Source of the DNA: Rippkaea orientalis PCC 8801
Lineage (GTDB): Bacteria > Cyanobacteriota > Cyanobacteriia > Cyanobacteriales > Microcystaceae
Assembly: GCF_000021805.1 (NCBI RefSeq)
Contig: NC_011726.1
Span: 4,496,097-4,560,096 of the forward strand
Direction of reading: 5' to 3'
Length of the DNA: 64,000 nt
A program made the translations under genes and the position numbers. Below the pieces are notes generated by a model. The model saw only the letters and a program-made list of their open reading frames with translations, ran no database searches and was not told the DNA's origin. Below are positions 18,673 through 27,868 of the stretch, piece after piece; position 1 is the first letter of the stretch, and each line of letters starts with the position of its first letter.

Positions 18673-19359
18673 TTATTGATTAATTCGTTGTTTAAGAATA
18701 AATTCAGCTAACGTTAAATCAATAGGGGTGGTTACTTTTAAATTGGTTTCCTCGCCTTCAACAATTTTAACGGGTAACTGACACTTTTCAAATAAAGCAG
18801 CATCGTCAGTCACTTCCCATCCTAAACTACGTCCCTTTTCATGACATTCTTTTAACCGTTTAACCTCGAATCCTTGGGGTGTTTGGGCAGCCCATAATTG
18901 AGCGCGATCAGGAGTGCTTTTAACTATATTATCATGGTCAACAACCTTAATGGTATCTTTCACGGGAATGGCAGCAATTAACCCCTGACAAGTCAATAAT
19001 TGCCTTGCACACCGATTAAACAATTCTGGAGTTGCTAAACATCTAGCCCCATCATGAATTAATACCCGTTCCGCGTCTGGAGGTAACGCTTGTAACCCAT
19101 TGTAAACGGATTCTTGTCGCGTATTTCCCCCTTGAATTAATTCAACGGGTTTAGTTAAACAAAGATCGGATAAAATGGTTTTAAAGTTAGGGAAATCATA
19201 GGATTGACCGATAAGACCAATCCAGTGAATTTCTGAGGATACTTCCGCAGCCAGGAGTGTCCAACTTAACAAGGGTTTTTCTAAGACTGTAAGGAGTAGT
19301 TTATTGCGATCGCTTCCCATGCGTTTTCCTAGTCCAGCAGCCGGAATTAATAAATACAT
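18673..19359 (-). CDS. ispD: 2-C-methyl-D-erythritol 4-phosphate cytidylyltransferase
   Basis: IspD transfers CMP from CTP to methylerythritol phosphate in the plastid-type isoprenoid (MEP) pathway, which feeds carotenoid, phytol and quinone synthesis. The N-terminal CTP-binding motif PAAGLGKRMGSDRNK is clear, and HDGARC, IPVKDTIKV, AAQTPQGF and WEVTDDAALFE are the other family signatures. The length (228) is normal. The ATG at 19359 is used; the TTG at 19368 would add three residues. It is divergent from the methyltransferase gene. Confidence 0.95.
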   Translation of the reverse strand: MYLLIPAAGLGKRMGSDRNKLLLTVLEKPLLSWTLLAAEVSSEIHWIGLIGQSYDFPNFKTILSDLCLTKPVELIQGGNTRQESVYNGLQALPPDAERVLIHDGARCLATPELFNRCARQLLTCQGLIAAIPVKDTIKVVDHDNIVKSTPDRAQLWAAQTPQGFEVKRLKECHEKGRSLGWEVTDDAALFEKCQLPVKIVEGEETNLKVTTPIDLTLAEFILKQRINQ

Positions 19360-19509
19360 TTTGCTCAATTTTAGTCTTTATGGTTGATTATTGTATCAGA
19401 ATTTGCTGCTGTTATTAAACTTCCAGGATCTTTCTTGTTTTCCCCTGGTTTTTATTGTATCATTCAATTATTGAGGGATAAGCTCAAGAAAGCTGTTTTT
19501 TATGAAGCG

Positions 19510-20880
19510 ATGAAAAATAAGTCTACTATTGAACAACTTGAATTATTTAATCTTGCTAAACCCCTTAATTTAAGCTTTTGTCAATCGAAATTTACTTTTA
19601 TAGATTTATTTTCTGGAATTGGAGGATTTCGTATCCCCTTAGAACAATTAGGGGGGAAATGTTTAGGGTATTCTGAAATTGATACAGAAGCAATTAAAGT
19701 CTATAGACGTAATTTCATTAGGTATAGTAATCGGGATGAAACCTATTTAGGAGATATTACACAACTTAATCAAATTCCTTTTAAAGTTGATGTAATTGTG
19801 GGAGGAGTACCCTGTCAACCCTGGTCTATTGCGGGAAAATTAAGAGGATTTGAAGATCCTAGAGGTCAACTTTGGTTTGATGTTATTAGATTAATTAAGG
19901 ATAATAAACCTAAAGGATTTATCTTTGAAAATGTTAAAGGATTAACCGATCCAAGAAATCAAGAAAGTTTTGATTATATTCTCAATCAATTAAAGCAATC
20001 AGGGTATTATGTACAGCATAAGGTTCTTAATTCCTATGATTTTGGTTTATCCCAGGATAGAGATAGAGTATTTATTGTAGGCATTCATCAACAAATTGAA
20101 AATGCTGCTCAATTTTCTTTTCCAGAACCCTTAAATCTGAGTCCTAAACTCTATGAATTTATTGAAGGAATAGAAAAACAAGAATTAGTGAAAAAGAAAT
20201 TTTCACCAGACATTTTATTTGAGGGTAAAATTCCTGCTTCTAGAGGGAGATTCCAAAAAAATGATGAATTAAACGATTTCTTTATCTTCTCAGATATTAG
20301 GGATGGACACACAACCATTCACTCTTGGGATTTGATTCAAACTAATTTCCAAGAAAAGCTAATTTGTCAAACAATTTTACGAAATAGAAGGAAAAAGAAA
20401 TACGGAGGTAAGGATGGAAACCCTCTAAACTTTGACATCCTAGAAACACTGATACCTAATTTAGAAAAAGATGAATTAGAAAAATTAGTTGATCAAAAAA
20501 TTCTGCGCTTTATTAAGGATAGAGGTTATGAATTTGTTAATTCAAAAATATCCTCTGGAATTAATGGAATTTCCAAAATCTTTTTACCTCATTCTGCTGT
20601 TATTGCTACTTTAACAGCTACTGGAACCAGGGATTATGTTGCTACAAAATTTTTTGATTGCCAAGATCCTAAAATTTATAAAGAAAAGTTTATTAAAGAG
20701 ATTTATCTTAAAAACAAATATAAACCGTTATCAAGTCGAGATTATGCTAGACTACAAAGATTTCCTGATTGGTTTATTACCGCAGATAATGAAAGTAATG
20801 CTAAAAAACAATTAGGTAATGCAGTATCCATTCCTGTTGTTTATTATTTAGCAGAATCTTTACTAAAAATCATTGGGTGA
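19510..20880 (+). CDS. DNA cytosine-5 methyltransferase
   Basis: A 456-residue C5-cytosine methyltransferase. Motif I FIDLFSGIGGF binds S-adenosylmethionine, motif IV GGVPCQPWS holds the catalytic Cys, motif VI is FENVKGL, motif VIII is DFGLSQDRDRVFIVG, and motif X is KKQLGNAVSIPV. The target-recognition region lies between about residues 230 and 390. The frame is open back to 19384, but that start would abut ispD; the ATG at 19510 keeps all motifs. It is followed 7 bp later by a TdeIII-type endonuclease gene, so it is the methylase of a type II system. Its recognition site cannot be read from sequence alone. Confidence 0.92.
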   Translation: MKNKSTIEQLELFNLAKPLNLSFCQSKFTFIDLFSGIGGFRIPLEQLGGKCLGYSEIDTEAIKVYRRNFIRYSNRDETYLGDITQLNQIPFKVDVIVGGVPCQPWSIAGKLRGFEDPRGQLWFDVIRLIKDNKPKGFIFENVKGLTDPRNQESFDYILNQLKQSGYYVQHKVLNSYDFGLSQDRDRVFIVGIHQQIENAAQFSFPEPLNLSPKLYEFIEGIEKQELVKKKFSPDILFEGKIPASRGRFQKNDELNDFFIFSDIRDGHTTIHSWDLIQTNFQEKLICQTILRNRRKKKYGGKDGNPLNFDILETLIPNLEKDELEKLVDQKILRFIKDRGYEFVNSKISSGINGISKIFLPHSAVIATLTATGTRDYVATKFFDCQDPKIYKEKFIKEIYLKNKYKPLSSRDYARLQRFPDWFITADNESNAKKQLGNAVSIPVVYYLAESLLKIIG

Positions 20881-20887
20881 TTATTTA

Positions 20888-21737
20888 ATGAACAACCAAA
20901 ATAATGATCAAAAAATCAAGATAGCTATTCAATCTGTCATTCGAGAAATGATGGATAAAGTCATGAATAAAGTTCTAATTCAAGATCCTTTTCTTTCAGA
21001 CAAGCATAGGGCAAACAAACCTCTATATGCTGCTTTAGTTCCTGACGAAATCTTTAAAGGTTCTCATTTTGAACGTAGATTTGTTACTCCTTTTGGTAAA
21101 GTTTGGGAAAAATTAGCGGTAGTTGCTGCACAGGAAGGGTTAGGATATGGAACTATGGGTTATAGCATTCAAGGATGTGTTAATTCTGAAAGATTAAGAC
21201 GCATTACAGAAGTTTTAAATAACCTAGAATATGCTAAAGATAGTCAGTCTAAAATTATACCAAATTGGCAAGATGAGTTATCTTATATTCTAGAGGGAAA
21301 GGGTGATAATATTCCCGTTAAAGTTGTTTGTGATATCTATGCTGAAAATTCCGTAACTGGAGAAAAATACGCTTTTGAATTGAAGGGACCTTTACCTAAT
21401 AGCGATCAAACTAAAGTTAGTAAAGAAAAAATTCTCAAACTATACGCTATGACTCCTCGAACCTCGAAAAGTTAGCAGAGCCTATTTTGCATTGTGTTAT
21501 AATCCTTACGGAAAGAAAGAAGATTATAGTTGGTCTTTTCCTGAAAGATGGTTTAATATGAAAGAAGATGAAGTCGTTTTAATTGGCAATGAGTTCTGGG
21601 ATAAAATCGGAGGTTTAGGAACCTATCAAGCTTTTATATCTGCTGTTAATGAAATTGGAGAAGAATACAAAAATAGAATTTATCAAGAGTTTCTAGGAAT
21701 TGATCCTCCTAGTTACGATAGAGATTTTACAATTTAG
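20888..21737 (+). pseudogene. TdeIII-type restriction endonuclease, frameshifted
   Basis: The first part (20888-21475) matches my memory of the TdeIII family of type II enzymes: HFERRFVTPFGKVWEKLA near the start and YAFELKGPLPNSDQTKVSKEK carrying the likely E-x-K catalytic pair. The frame stops at 21473-21475. The next frame continues seamlessly as KVSRAYFALCYNPYGKKEDYSW to 21737. Removing one A from the AAAA run at 21467-21470 restores a single ORF of about 282 residues. So the gene has a one-base insertion that removes its C-terminal third. A sequencing error or a phase-variable tract cannot be excluded. The methylase upstream is intact. Confidence 0.75.
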
Positions 21738-21803
21738 ACAATCAATTTAATGATCAGTTATAGAATGTAATCTGGTGGGTTACGGCACGGATGAAAAATA
21801 GTT

Positions 21804-23495
21804 AGGGTTTGCTGAATAAGAACAAAAGCCTGATTAAATAAAGGTTACAGAGACATTCAGCTTAGAAAAAAGAGCAGACACAGAGGCTAAAAACCGCTAA
21901 AATTGGTAAAAACACCTCGCCGTTCTTTAGTTAGAACAAATGTATCGCCAAGAGAAGCAGCTTTTACTGCCCCCAGAAAATTTTGCCTTACCGTTTGAAG
22001 GAAAATTATCCCCAAATAATCGTTGGGTAATCATGGCTTCCTTGATACCTTGGGAAGATTTTGAAGAAGAATATGCTAAACTTTTTGACTCAGAAAAGGG
22101 CGCACCAGCTAAACCATTTAGAATGGCATTAGGAACATTAATTATTAAAGAAAAGCTCGGAACAAGTGACAGAGAAACTATAGAACAAATAACCGAGAAT
22201 CCTTACTTACAATACTTTATTGGGTTAAATTCCTATCAACAAGAGCCACCTGTCGATGCGTCAATGCTAGTCCATTTTAGAAAGCGAATTAGTGTAGAAT
22301 TAGTCAATAAAATCAATCAAGAAATTGTTAAGAGAGAAAAAGACAAGCTAGACTCTCAAGTAAAAAAAAAGGGTTTGCGCCCAGAACAAAGAGAAAAAAT
22401 AACAAATCAAGGTAAACTAATCTTAGATGCAACTTGTGCGCCTGCCGATATCAGATACCCAACAGATTTAGGGATATTAAATCAAGCTAGAATTGAAACA
22501 GAAAAAATAATAAATGCTCTTTATAAGCCCTTAAGAGGAAAACAAATAAATAAACCTAGAACTTGTCGTCGGATAGCGAAAAAAGAATATTTAAAAGTGG
22601 CTAAAAAACGCCAACCCTCTTATCAAGAAAGAAGAGAAGCAATTGGAAAACAACTCAAATATGTTAAGAAAAATTTAGGACAGATTGAACAACTAATCAA
22701 GGCAGGTGCTGACCTAAAAAAACTGAGTAACAGACGGCAAAATCTTCTGAATACTGTAAAAAAAGTTTATGAACAACAGCAGCAAATGTGGGACGATAAA
22801 ACTCAAAGTGTCCCGCAAAGAATTGTTAGTTTGACTCAACCTCATGTTCGCCCCATTGTTAGAGGGAAAGCTGGAAAACCTGTTGAATTTGGGGCAAAGC
22901 TCTCGGTTAGTTGTGTTGATAACTATGTTTTTTTAGACCGAATTAGTTGGGAAAATTTTAATGAATCTTGTGATTTAAAGGAACAAGTTGAAAAGTATAG
23001 AAAAACTTTTGGCTATTATCCTGAATCAGTCCATGTCGATAGAATTTATCGAACCAGAGAAAATCGAGCATGGTGCAAAGCAAGAGGAATTAGGATTAGT
23101 GGACCCCAGTTAGGAAGACCTCCCAAAAATATTAGTAAACAAGAGAAAAAACAAGCCTTAGATGATGAATGTTTCCGCAATGCTATTGAAGGAAAATTTG
23201 GACAAGCTAAACGAAGATTTAGCCTCAAATTGGTGATGACTAAATTACCTGAAACTTCAGAAACTTCAATAGCTATTACTTTTTTAGTAGTGAATCTTGG
23301 CCGACTGCTTCGGCAGTTTTTGTCGCTTTTTTTGTGTTTTTTGATAAATCCTAGAACAAAAGAACTAAACCAGCGATTCTTCTTTAAGAAAAGTTATATC
23401 AAAAATAATTTGGACTCAGTAAAACTTATCAATAAGTCAGTCAATAATTGGCACTTGGCAGCATAATTTCTGAAGAGACTTTTTCAGCAAACCCT
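21804..23495 (+). mobile_element. Complete insertion sequence, DDE transposase, IS5-superfamily type
   Basis: The ends are inverted repeats: agggtttgctgaa at 21804 and ttcagcaaaccct ending at 23495. A 4-bp direct duplication AGTT flanks them (21800-21803 and 23496-23499). The 1692-bp element carries one transposase gene. Intact ends, intact target duplication and an undamaged ORF indicate a recent insertion. Confidence 0.88.
21940..23466 (+). CDS. IS transposase with DUF772-type N-terminal domain
   Basis: 508 residues. The N-terminal region (PFRMALGTLIIKEKLGTSDRETIEQITENPYLQYFIG, cut here for description: about residues 47-83) is the DUF772 module found in IS5-superfamily/IS1182-like transposases. 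A lysine-rich middle follows, then the DDE catalytic core. ILDATCAPADIRYPTD holds the first Asp (about 165), SVHVDRIYRTREN the second (about 366), and FRNAIEGKFGQAKRRF the Glu with its Y/R-type signature (about 417-432). The ATG at 21940 fits. The gene is intact, so the element is probably active. Confidence 0.9.
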   Translation: MYRQEKQLLLPPENFALPFEGKLSPNNRWVIMASLIPWEDFEEEYAKLFDSEKGAPAKPFRMALGTLIIKEKLGTSDRETIEQITENPYLQYFIGLNSYQQEPPVDASMLVHFRKRISVELVNKINQEIVKREKDKLDSQVKKKGLRPEQREKITNQGKLILDATCAPADIRYPTDLGILNQARIETEKIINALYKPLRGKQINKPRTCRRIAKKEYLKVAKKRQPSYQERREAIGKQLKYVKKNLGQIEQLIKAGADLKKLSNRRQNLLNTVKKVYEQQQQMWDDKTQSVPQRIVSLTQPHVRPIVRGKAGKPVEFGAKLSVSCVDNYVFLDRISWENFNESCDLKEQVEKYRKTFGYYPESVHVDRIYRTRENRAWCKARGIRISGPQLGRPPKNISKQEKKQALDDECFRNAIEGKFGQAKRRFSLKLVMTKLPETSETSIAITFLVVNLGRLLRQFLSLFLCFLINPRTKELNQRFFFKKSYIKNNLDSVKLINKSVNNWHLAA

Positions 23496-23559
23496 AGTTA
23501 GTTTCTCCTTAAAATTAAACCCGTGCCTAACCCACCCTACTGAAGATTTTTGATGTTAT

Positions 23560-24657
23560 TTATTTAAGATCTCTTCGCCATACTTTGCCAATAGACTGAG
23601 GTAAGGTTTTAATATCAATAACCTGTTTGGTTTTCATGTCATAAGTCGTGTAAGTGGTTGACTGAGACGTTAAATTAATATCAACGACTGTTATGGTTTT
23701 GCGAGGAGAAAGATTACTATTTAATAACTTTCTGGGTCCCCCTCCTAATGCCCCCGCATGAAGTAATTCTAAGTTATCTTTTTTACCGGGATAATAGGCA
23801 TGATGATGTCCACTAATATAGGTATGAACTTGATAGCGTTCTAATAAGGCTTGTAGTTTTTCAGCATTACTTAAAAAGTTCCCTCCGTCATTACGTCCTA
23901 CCGCAACTGGATAGAGGGGAAGATGTCCAATCACTAGGCGTAATTTGGCATTTTGAGCAACAGGACTGGCTAAATTTTTTTCTACCCAAGCTAATTGTTC
24001 AGATGAAATAATATGAGTAGAGGCATCCCACACTAAATAGTAAATATCTTTTTGTATAAAACTATAATAAAACGGAAAATTTCCCCGATCAACAAAGTTT
24101 AACCCTGGATTATTTTGGGGTTGATTCCAATACGTTGAAGCTAAGTCTCTTTCTGATTTAAAAATTAATTTTCCTTGACTGATTGCCCCTGATCCATCAT
24201 GATTACCAATGGTAAACCCGAAGGGAATCTTCGCTTGACGTAAGGGCTTACTAATGTTAGCATCAAACGCCGACCACATGGCTTGAATTTGTTGTTGAGT
24301 TAGGGATCTTTTTTGTCCGGCAATCATATCTCCCCCACATAATACTAAGTCTGGTTTCCATTGGGGAGTTAGGGCGATCGCTTCTTTAACTTCCGGTTCA
24401 TAACTGGTTGAACCATACTGACTATTCAAATCACTAATCACAACAATTCTAACATCCCCTTTAACCGGGGCAAATAATCCTGAAGGGGCAGCCGCTACGG
24501 GTTCATTAATAGGAGTTTCTATTGGATTTTCAACGACGTTAGATGGCGGTTCAGACGTAATATTATTTCGGCTAAATACTTGATGGCTAACCGTAGCCAT
24601 AACAACCCCTAAAAGACAACAAAGAAAAATTATAAATTGACGACGATTATAATTCAT
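23560..24657 (-). CDS. Membrane-anchored metallophosphoesterase
   Basis: A 365-residue calcineurin-like phosphoesterase. Metal-ligand motifs appear in order: VISDLNSQYG, LCGGDMIAG, TIGNHDGSG, VIGHLPLYP and YISGHHHAYY. An N-terminal hydrophobic stretch (about 9-28) after arginines, then a Pro/Glu-rich linker, points to export with a membrane anchor, so the enzyme probably acts in the periplasm. The first motif has Asn-Ser where most relatives have D-x-H, a slight variation. The substrate is unknown; a phosphate-scavenging phosphodiesterase or phosphatase is plausible. Confidence 0.85.
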   Translation of the reverse strand: MNYNRRQFIIFLCCLLGVVMATVSHQVFSRNNITSEPPSNVVENPIETPINEPVAAAPSGLFAPVKGDVRIVVISDLNSQYGSTSYEPEVKEAIALTPQWKPDLVLCGGDMIAGQKRSLTQQQIQAMWSAFDANISKPLRQAKIPFGFTIGNHDGSGAISQGKLIFKSERDLASTYWNQPQNNPGLNFVDRGNFPFYYSFIQKDIYYLVWDASTHIISSEQLAWVEKNLASPVAQNAKLRLVIGHLPLYPVAVGRNDGGNFLSNAEKLQALLERYQVHTYISGHHHAYYPGKKDNLELLHAGALGGGPRKLLNSNLSPRKTITVVDINLTSQSTTYTTYDMKTKQVIDIKTLPQSIGKVWRRDLK

Positions 24658-24790
24658 ATTGAATTAAGTAAACTGATCCAACTTCTCCCAATTGTCTCTT
24701 AATTATCCTTGACCTTGACAATCTATCATCAATTCTAATGAGTGGGAGCAGATCTAATTTGTCAATTTTGACACCAAAATTCCAAGAACA

Positions 24791-24806
24791 AATCTATATA
24801 TAGGGT
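24791..24806 (+). promoter_or_regulatory. Candidate NrdR box 1
   Basis: aatctatatatagggt matches the known NrdR consensus acaCTATATATAgtgt over the whole central ten bases. It lies 125 bp before the nrdA start. A second site follows with centres 32 bp apart, close to three helical turns, the arrangement typical of NrdR-regulated ribonucleotide reductase promoters. Confidence 0.6.
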
Positions 24807-24822
24807 AATAACCCTACCCCTC

Positions 24823-24838
24823 ACACCATATATGTGGT
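24823..24838 (+). promoter_or_regulatory. Candidate NrdR box 2
   Basis: acaccatatatgtggt matches the NrdR consensus in its left half (ACAC) and ATATAT core and less well on the right. The spacing to box 1 is the stronger support. NrdR would repress nrdA when dATP levels are high. Confidence 0.55.
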
Positions 24839-24915
24839 ATAACCAGAAATATCGCCTCATTTTCTTGGCGCAAAATAAAGTATAAAAATACTACAAAAAC
24901 TGAGTCCTTTAACCG

Positions 24916-27225
24916 ATGCAACAGACAGTTATAACCCCTTCTAATCATTCCCCTTTAGTAGACTCCCTCCATTCCCATCCCCATCATTCTGTGCCGCTAG
25001 CAACCCCTAAAATTCAGGTGGTTCGCCGTGACAACTCTTGGACTCCCCTCAATATCGGGAAAATTCGGGCGGTGGTACACTGGGCGTGTGAAGGGCATAA
25101 TGTTAATCCCATCGCCCTAGAAGCGGGGTTAACGACTCGTCTGCGTCATGGAATTACCACTAGGGAAATTCAGGATAACCTGATTAACTGCGCCCTAGAA
25201 ATGTGTAGTCCTGATGAACCTAACTGGCGTTATGTGGCGGGAAGACTCCATATTTGGAGTTTATGGAAGGATACCCTGGTTAGTCGCGGTTATCAGTATG
25301 GTAACTACGAGAAAACAGTACACACTAAGGTTGAAGCTCAGGAATACGATTCGAGATTGCTGACCTATTCTAGCGAAGAATTGCGCGAGGCGGGTAGTTG
25401 GATTAATCCTGACTGGGATACGGACTATGATTATGCAGGGGCGGTACTGCTTACCAGTCGCTATCTTTTGCCCAATGAACTGCCCCAGGAAGCGTTATTA
25501 AGCTGTTCTTTGCTGTTGGCAACAGTCGAAAGTCCTGAAAATAGACTTCTCTGGGCACGACAGTTTTATGAAGCGATCGCTACCCGTAAAATTTCCCTGG
25601 CTACCCCTATTTTAGCGAATTTAAGGGTTCCTGGCGGCTCGTTGACTAGCTGCTTTATTGTATCGATTGATGATAGTTTAGAGAGTATTTTTGAGGAAAT
25701 TACCAATACCGCTAGGATTTCTAAGAATGGGGGCGGTGTTGGCGTGAATGTTAGCCGTATTCGCGCCACAGGAAGTTGGGTGATGAAAAAAGCCAACGCT
25801 TCTGGGGGGATCATTCCTTGGATTAAACTGCTTAATGATACTGCGATCGCGGTTAATCAAGGGGGTAGACGCGCGGGGGCTGTTACTGTTGGGGTGGATA
25901 TTTGGCATTTAGATGTCCCTGAATTTTTGGAAATGCAGACAGAAAATGGGGATCAAAGACGCAAAGCTTATGATGTTTTTCCGCAGGTTATTTTACCTGA
26001 TGAATTTATGCGTCGGGTGATTAATAAATCAGAATGGACGTTAGTTGATCCCTACGAAGTTAGGACAAAATTAGGGATAGAATTGGCGGAATTATGGGGC
26101 GAAAAATTTGAAGAAGCCTATGGATTAATTGAAAGGGAATTAGGACAAAAAATTACCCTGTATAAGCGTATTCAAGCCCGTGATTTGTTTAAGACGATTA
26201 TGCGATCGCAGGTAGAGACAGGGATGCCCTATTTAGCTTTTAAAGATACCATTAACCAGGCAAATCCTAACAAGCATGAAGGGTATATTCCTGGGGTGAA
26301 TTTATGCACCGAAAGCTTTAGCAATGTTAGCCCTGGAAAAGAAGCCCATTCTTGTAATTTAGTTAGCCTGAATTTAGCCAATTTAGAAGCCTCTGAATTG
26401 GAATCTGTCTGTCGCATTGCGGTTAGAATTTTAGACAATACTATTGATATTACAAACAATCCCTTTGAAGATGCCAAAACCCACAATAATAAGTATAGAA
26501 CCATTGGCATTGGTTGTATGGGCTTAGCAGATTGGTTGGCAAAAAATCGGCTTTCCTATGACAGTTTAGGGCAAATGAATCAACTTTTTGAAGAGTTTGG
26601 CTATTGGTGTACCCATGCTTCAATGGAATTAGCCAAAGAAAGAACTCCCTATCCTGCATTTGAAGGAAGTGAATGGAGTCAAGGTAAATTAATTGGGGCA
26701 AAATCTGTTGATTGGTTCCTCGAAAATGCTACCCACAAAGAACGCTGGAAACAGTTAGCAGAAGACATTAAAAATCACGGTATTCGTAACTCCCATATTA
26801 CCGCGATCGCGCCGAATACGTCTTCTTCTTTAGTCCAAGGTTGTACAGCAAGTATTCTTCCGGTTTATAGCCGTTTCTTCTATGATAAATGGGCTAAGGG
26901 AACTGTTCCTATTGCACCCCCATTTATTGATGAATCTTTCTGGTTTTACCCCGAAAATAAAACCCTTGATCAACAAAAAGTCGTTAAAGCGGTTGCTGTG
27001 ATGCAGCAGTGGGTTGATACGGGAATTTCTATGGAATTATTGTTTAATTTGAATCAAGGAATTTACTTTCCTGATGAACCCGAAAGATCGATTACTGCTA
27101 AGGATATTTTTGATACCTTAGTATTAGCTTGGCAGTCAGGTTGTAAGGCAGTTTATTACGTCAGAACGGTACAAAAAGACGATTTTAAGGAGTCTGACGG
27201 AGGTTGTACTGCTTGCGCTAATTAA
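24916..27225 (+). CDS. nrdA: Class I ribonucleoside-diphosphate reductase, large subunit
   Basis: A 769-residue catalytic subunit that converts ribonucleoside diphosphates to deoxy forms. An ATP-cone regulatory domain occupies about residues 33-122. The active-site cysteines are visible: the one in LTSCFIVS (about 237), the thiyl-radical Cys in NLCTES (about 464), and the redox shuttle pair CTAC at the C-terminus. GGGVGVNVSRIRATGS is a family block. The small subunit nrdB lies about 1.4 kb downstream, separated by three small genes and with its own likely promoter. Two candidate NrdR boxes precede nrdA. Confidence 0.95.
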   Translation: MQQTVITPSNHSPLVDSLHSHPHHSVPLATPKIQVVRRDNSWTPLNIGKIRAVVHWACEGHNVNPIALEAGLTTRLRHGITTREIQDNLINCALEMCSPDEPNWRYVAGRLHIWSLWKDTLVSRGYQYGNYEKTVHTKVEAQEYDSRLLTYSSEELREAGSWINPDWDTDYDYAGAVLLTSRYLLPNELPQEALLSCSLLLATVESPENRLLWARQFYEAIATRKISLATPILANLRVPGGSLTSCFIVSIDDSLESIFEEITNTARISKNGGGVGVNVSRIRATGSWVMKKANASGGIIPWIKLLNDTAIAVNQGGRRAGAVTVGVDIWHLDVPEFLEMQTENGDQRRKAYDVFPQVILPDEFMRRVINKSEWTLVDPYEVRTKLGIELAELWGEKFEEAYGLIERELGQKITLYKRIQARDLFKTIMRSQVETGMPYLAFKDTINQANPNKHEGYIPGVNLCTESFSNVSPGKEAHSCNLVSLNLANLEASELESVCRIAVRILDNTIDITNNPFEDAKTHNNKYRTIGIGCMGLADWLAKNRLSYDSLGQMNQLFEEFGYWCTHASMELAKERTPYPAFEGSEWSQGKLIGAKSVDWFLENATHKERWKQLAEDIKNHGIRNSHITAIAPNTSSSLVQGCTASILPVYSRFFYDKWAKGTVPIAPPFIDESFWFYPENKTLDQQKVVKAVAVMQQWVDTGISMELLFNLNQGIYFPDEPERSITAKDIFDTLVLAWQSGCKAVYYVRTVQKDDFKESDGGCTACAN

Positions 27226-27230
27226 CCCGT

Positions 27231-27251
27231 AGGGTGGGCAATGCTCACCTT
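27231..27251. repeat. 21-bp palindromic repeat
   Basis: Imperfect palindrome agggtgggca-atgctcacctt just after nrdA. An almost identical copy is at 27526-27546, with relatives at 52-66 and 44906-44926. It could act as a transcript-end hairpin. Confidence 0.75.
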
Positions 27252-27293
27252 ACAAACTCGTGTGGACTAATAAATCTTAGGAGAAATTTAAAA

Positions 27294-27506
27294 ATGGCTA
27301 GAAAACGAATTTCTGTAACCTCTGAAAACACTAAAGGTGGAAATGAAAAATTCCATGATAATTATACAGGGGAGGATATGACACGGAAAGAATTTGTTGG
27401 AAAAATCAAGAACGGAGAATACGCTAACTATCATATTCGTAAAATTAACGGAAGAGAAACTCCAGTATCTAACCCAGATAAATCAGAAAAGAATAATTTG
27501 GGTTGA
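27294..27506 (+). CDS. DUF3892-like small protein
   Basis: 70 residues starting MARKRISVTSENTKGG, with TAGGAGAAA placed 9-10 nt before the ATG; the longer open frame upstream is repeat sequence and not coding. The C-terminus TPVSNPDKSEKNNLG matches the DUF3892 pattern as I remember it. Function unknown. It is bracketed by two copies of the 21-bp palindrome, so it could have arrived with them. Confidence 0.65.
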   Translation: MARKRISVTSENTKGGNEKFHDNYTGEDMTRKEFVGKIKNGEYANYHIRKINGRETPVSNPDKSEKNNLG

Positions 27507-27525
27507 TTAGTGTTATCTTAGGGGT

Positions 27526-27546
27526 AAGGTGGGCAATGCTCACCTT
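27526..27546. repeat. 21-bp palindromic repeat, second copy
   Basis: aaggtgggca-atgctcacctt, an imperfect palindrome (stem interrupted at the central AAT), repeats the copy at 27231-27251 and continues the match into the following ttacaaa. Confidence 0.75.
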
Positions 27547-27567
27547 ACAAATTCCTCAATAAATAAC

Positions 27568-27813
27568 ATGATGAAATTTGAACTATTTGCCAGAGTTGCC
27601 TTAAGAGAAGACCTACCACAGTATAAACTCTGTCGAGGAGATGTAGCAACTATTGTTGAACATCATCCTGTTAAAAATGGAGAAGATGGTTATAGTTTAG
27701 AAGTATTTAATGCTGTTGGAGAAACCCTTGCAGTCATTACCGTTGCTGAATCACAAATTGAGTCTTTAATGAATAATGAAGTCCTTCATGTTAGAGTTTT
27801 AGAATCAGCTTAA
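27568..27813 (+). CDS. DUF4926 family small protein
   Basis: 81 residues with the DUF4926 pattern: FARVALREDLPQYKLCRGDVATIVEH, then GYSLEVFNAVGETLAVITV. Members are short beta-rich proteins common in cyanobacteria, often beside genes of toxin-antitoxin character; no function is proven. Two ATG codons in a row (27568 and 27571) are possible starts. Confidence 0.75.
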   Translation: MMKFELFARVALREDLPQYKLCRGDVATIVEHHPVKNGEDGYSLEVFNAVGETLAVITVAESQIESLMNNEVLHVRVLESA

Positions 27814-27851
27814 ATAAAGATTAGCATTGTATTTCACTGTTACAAAAACAA

Positions 27852-27868
27852 CTTCTGACTTCTGACTT
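27852..27868. repeat. CTTCTGA tandem repeat, short run
   Basis: Two perfect CTTCTGA units plus CTTC. The same unit is repeated four times at 14350-14380. It lies in the AT-rich gap between the DUF4926 and DUF29 genes (27814-28102), in which I see no gene. Confidence 0.8.

Larger units (their letters stand above)
21774..23536. repeat. Palindromic repeat split by the IS element
   Basis: The left arm ggtgggttacggcacgg (from 21774) and right arm cccgtgcctaacccacc (to 23536) are nearly perfect inverted repeats. Removing the IS and one target copy rejoins them as a hairpin element of about 65-70 bp. The interior of the interval is the IS element. Confidence 0.7.

Noticed and set aside
19384-19509. 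42-residue N-terminal extension of the methyltransferase from a TTG at 19384
   Set aside because: It would start 24 bp from the divergent ispD ATG and leave no promoter room; methyltransferase motifs begin well after 19510.
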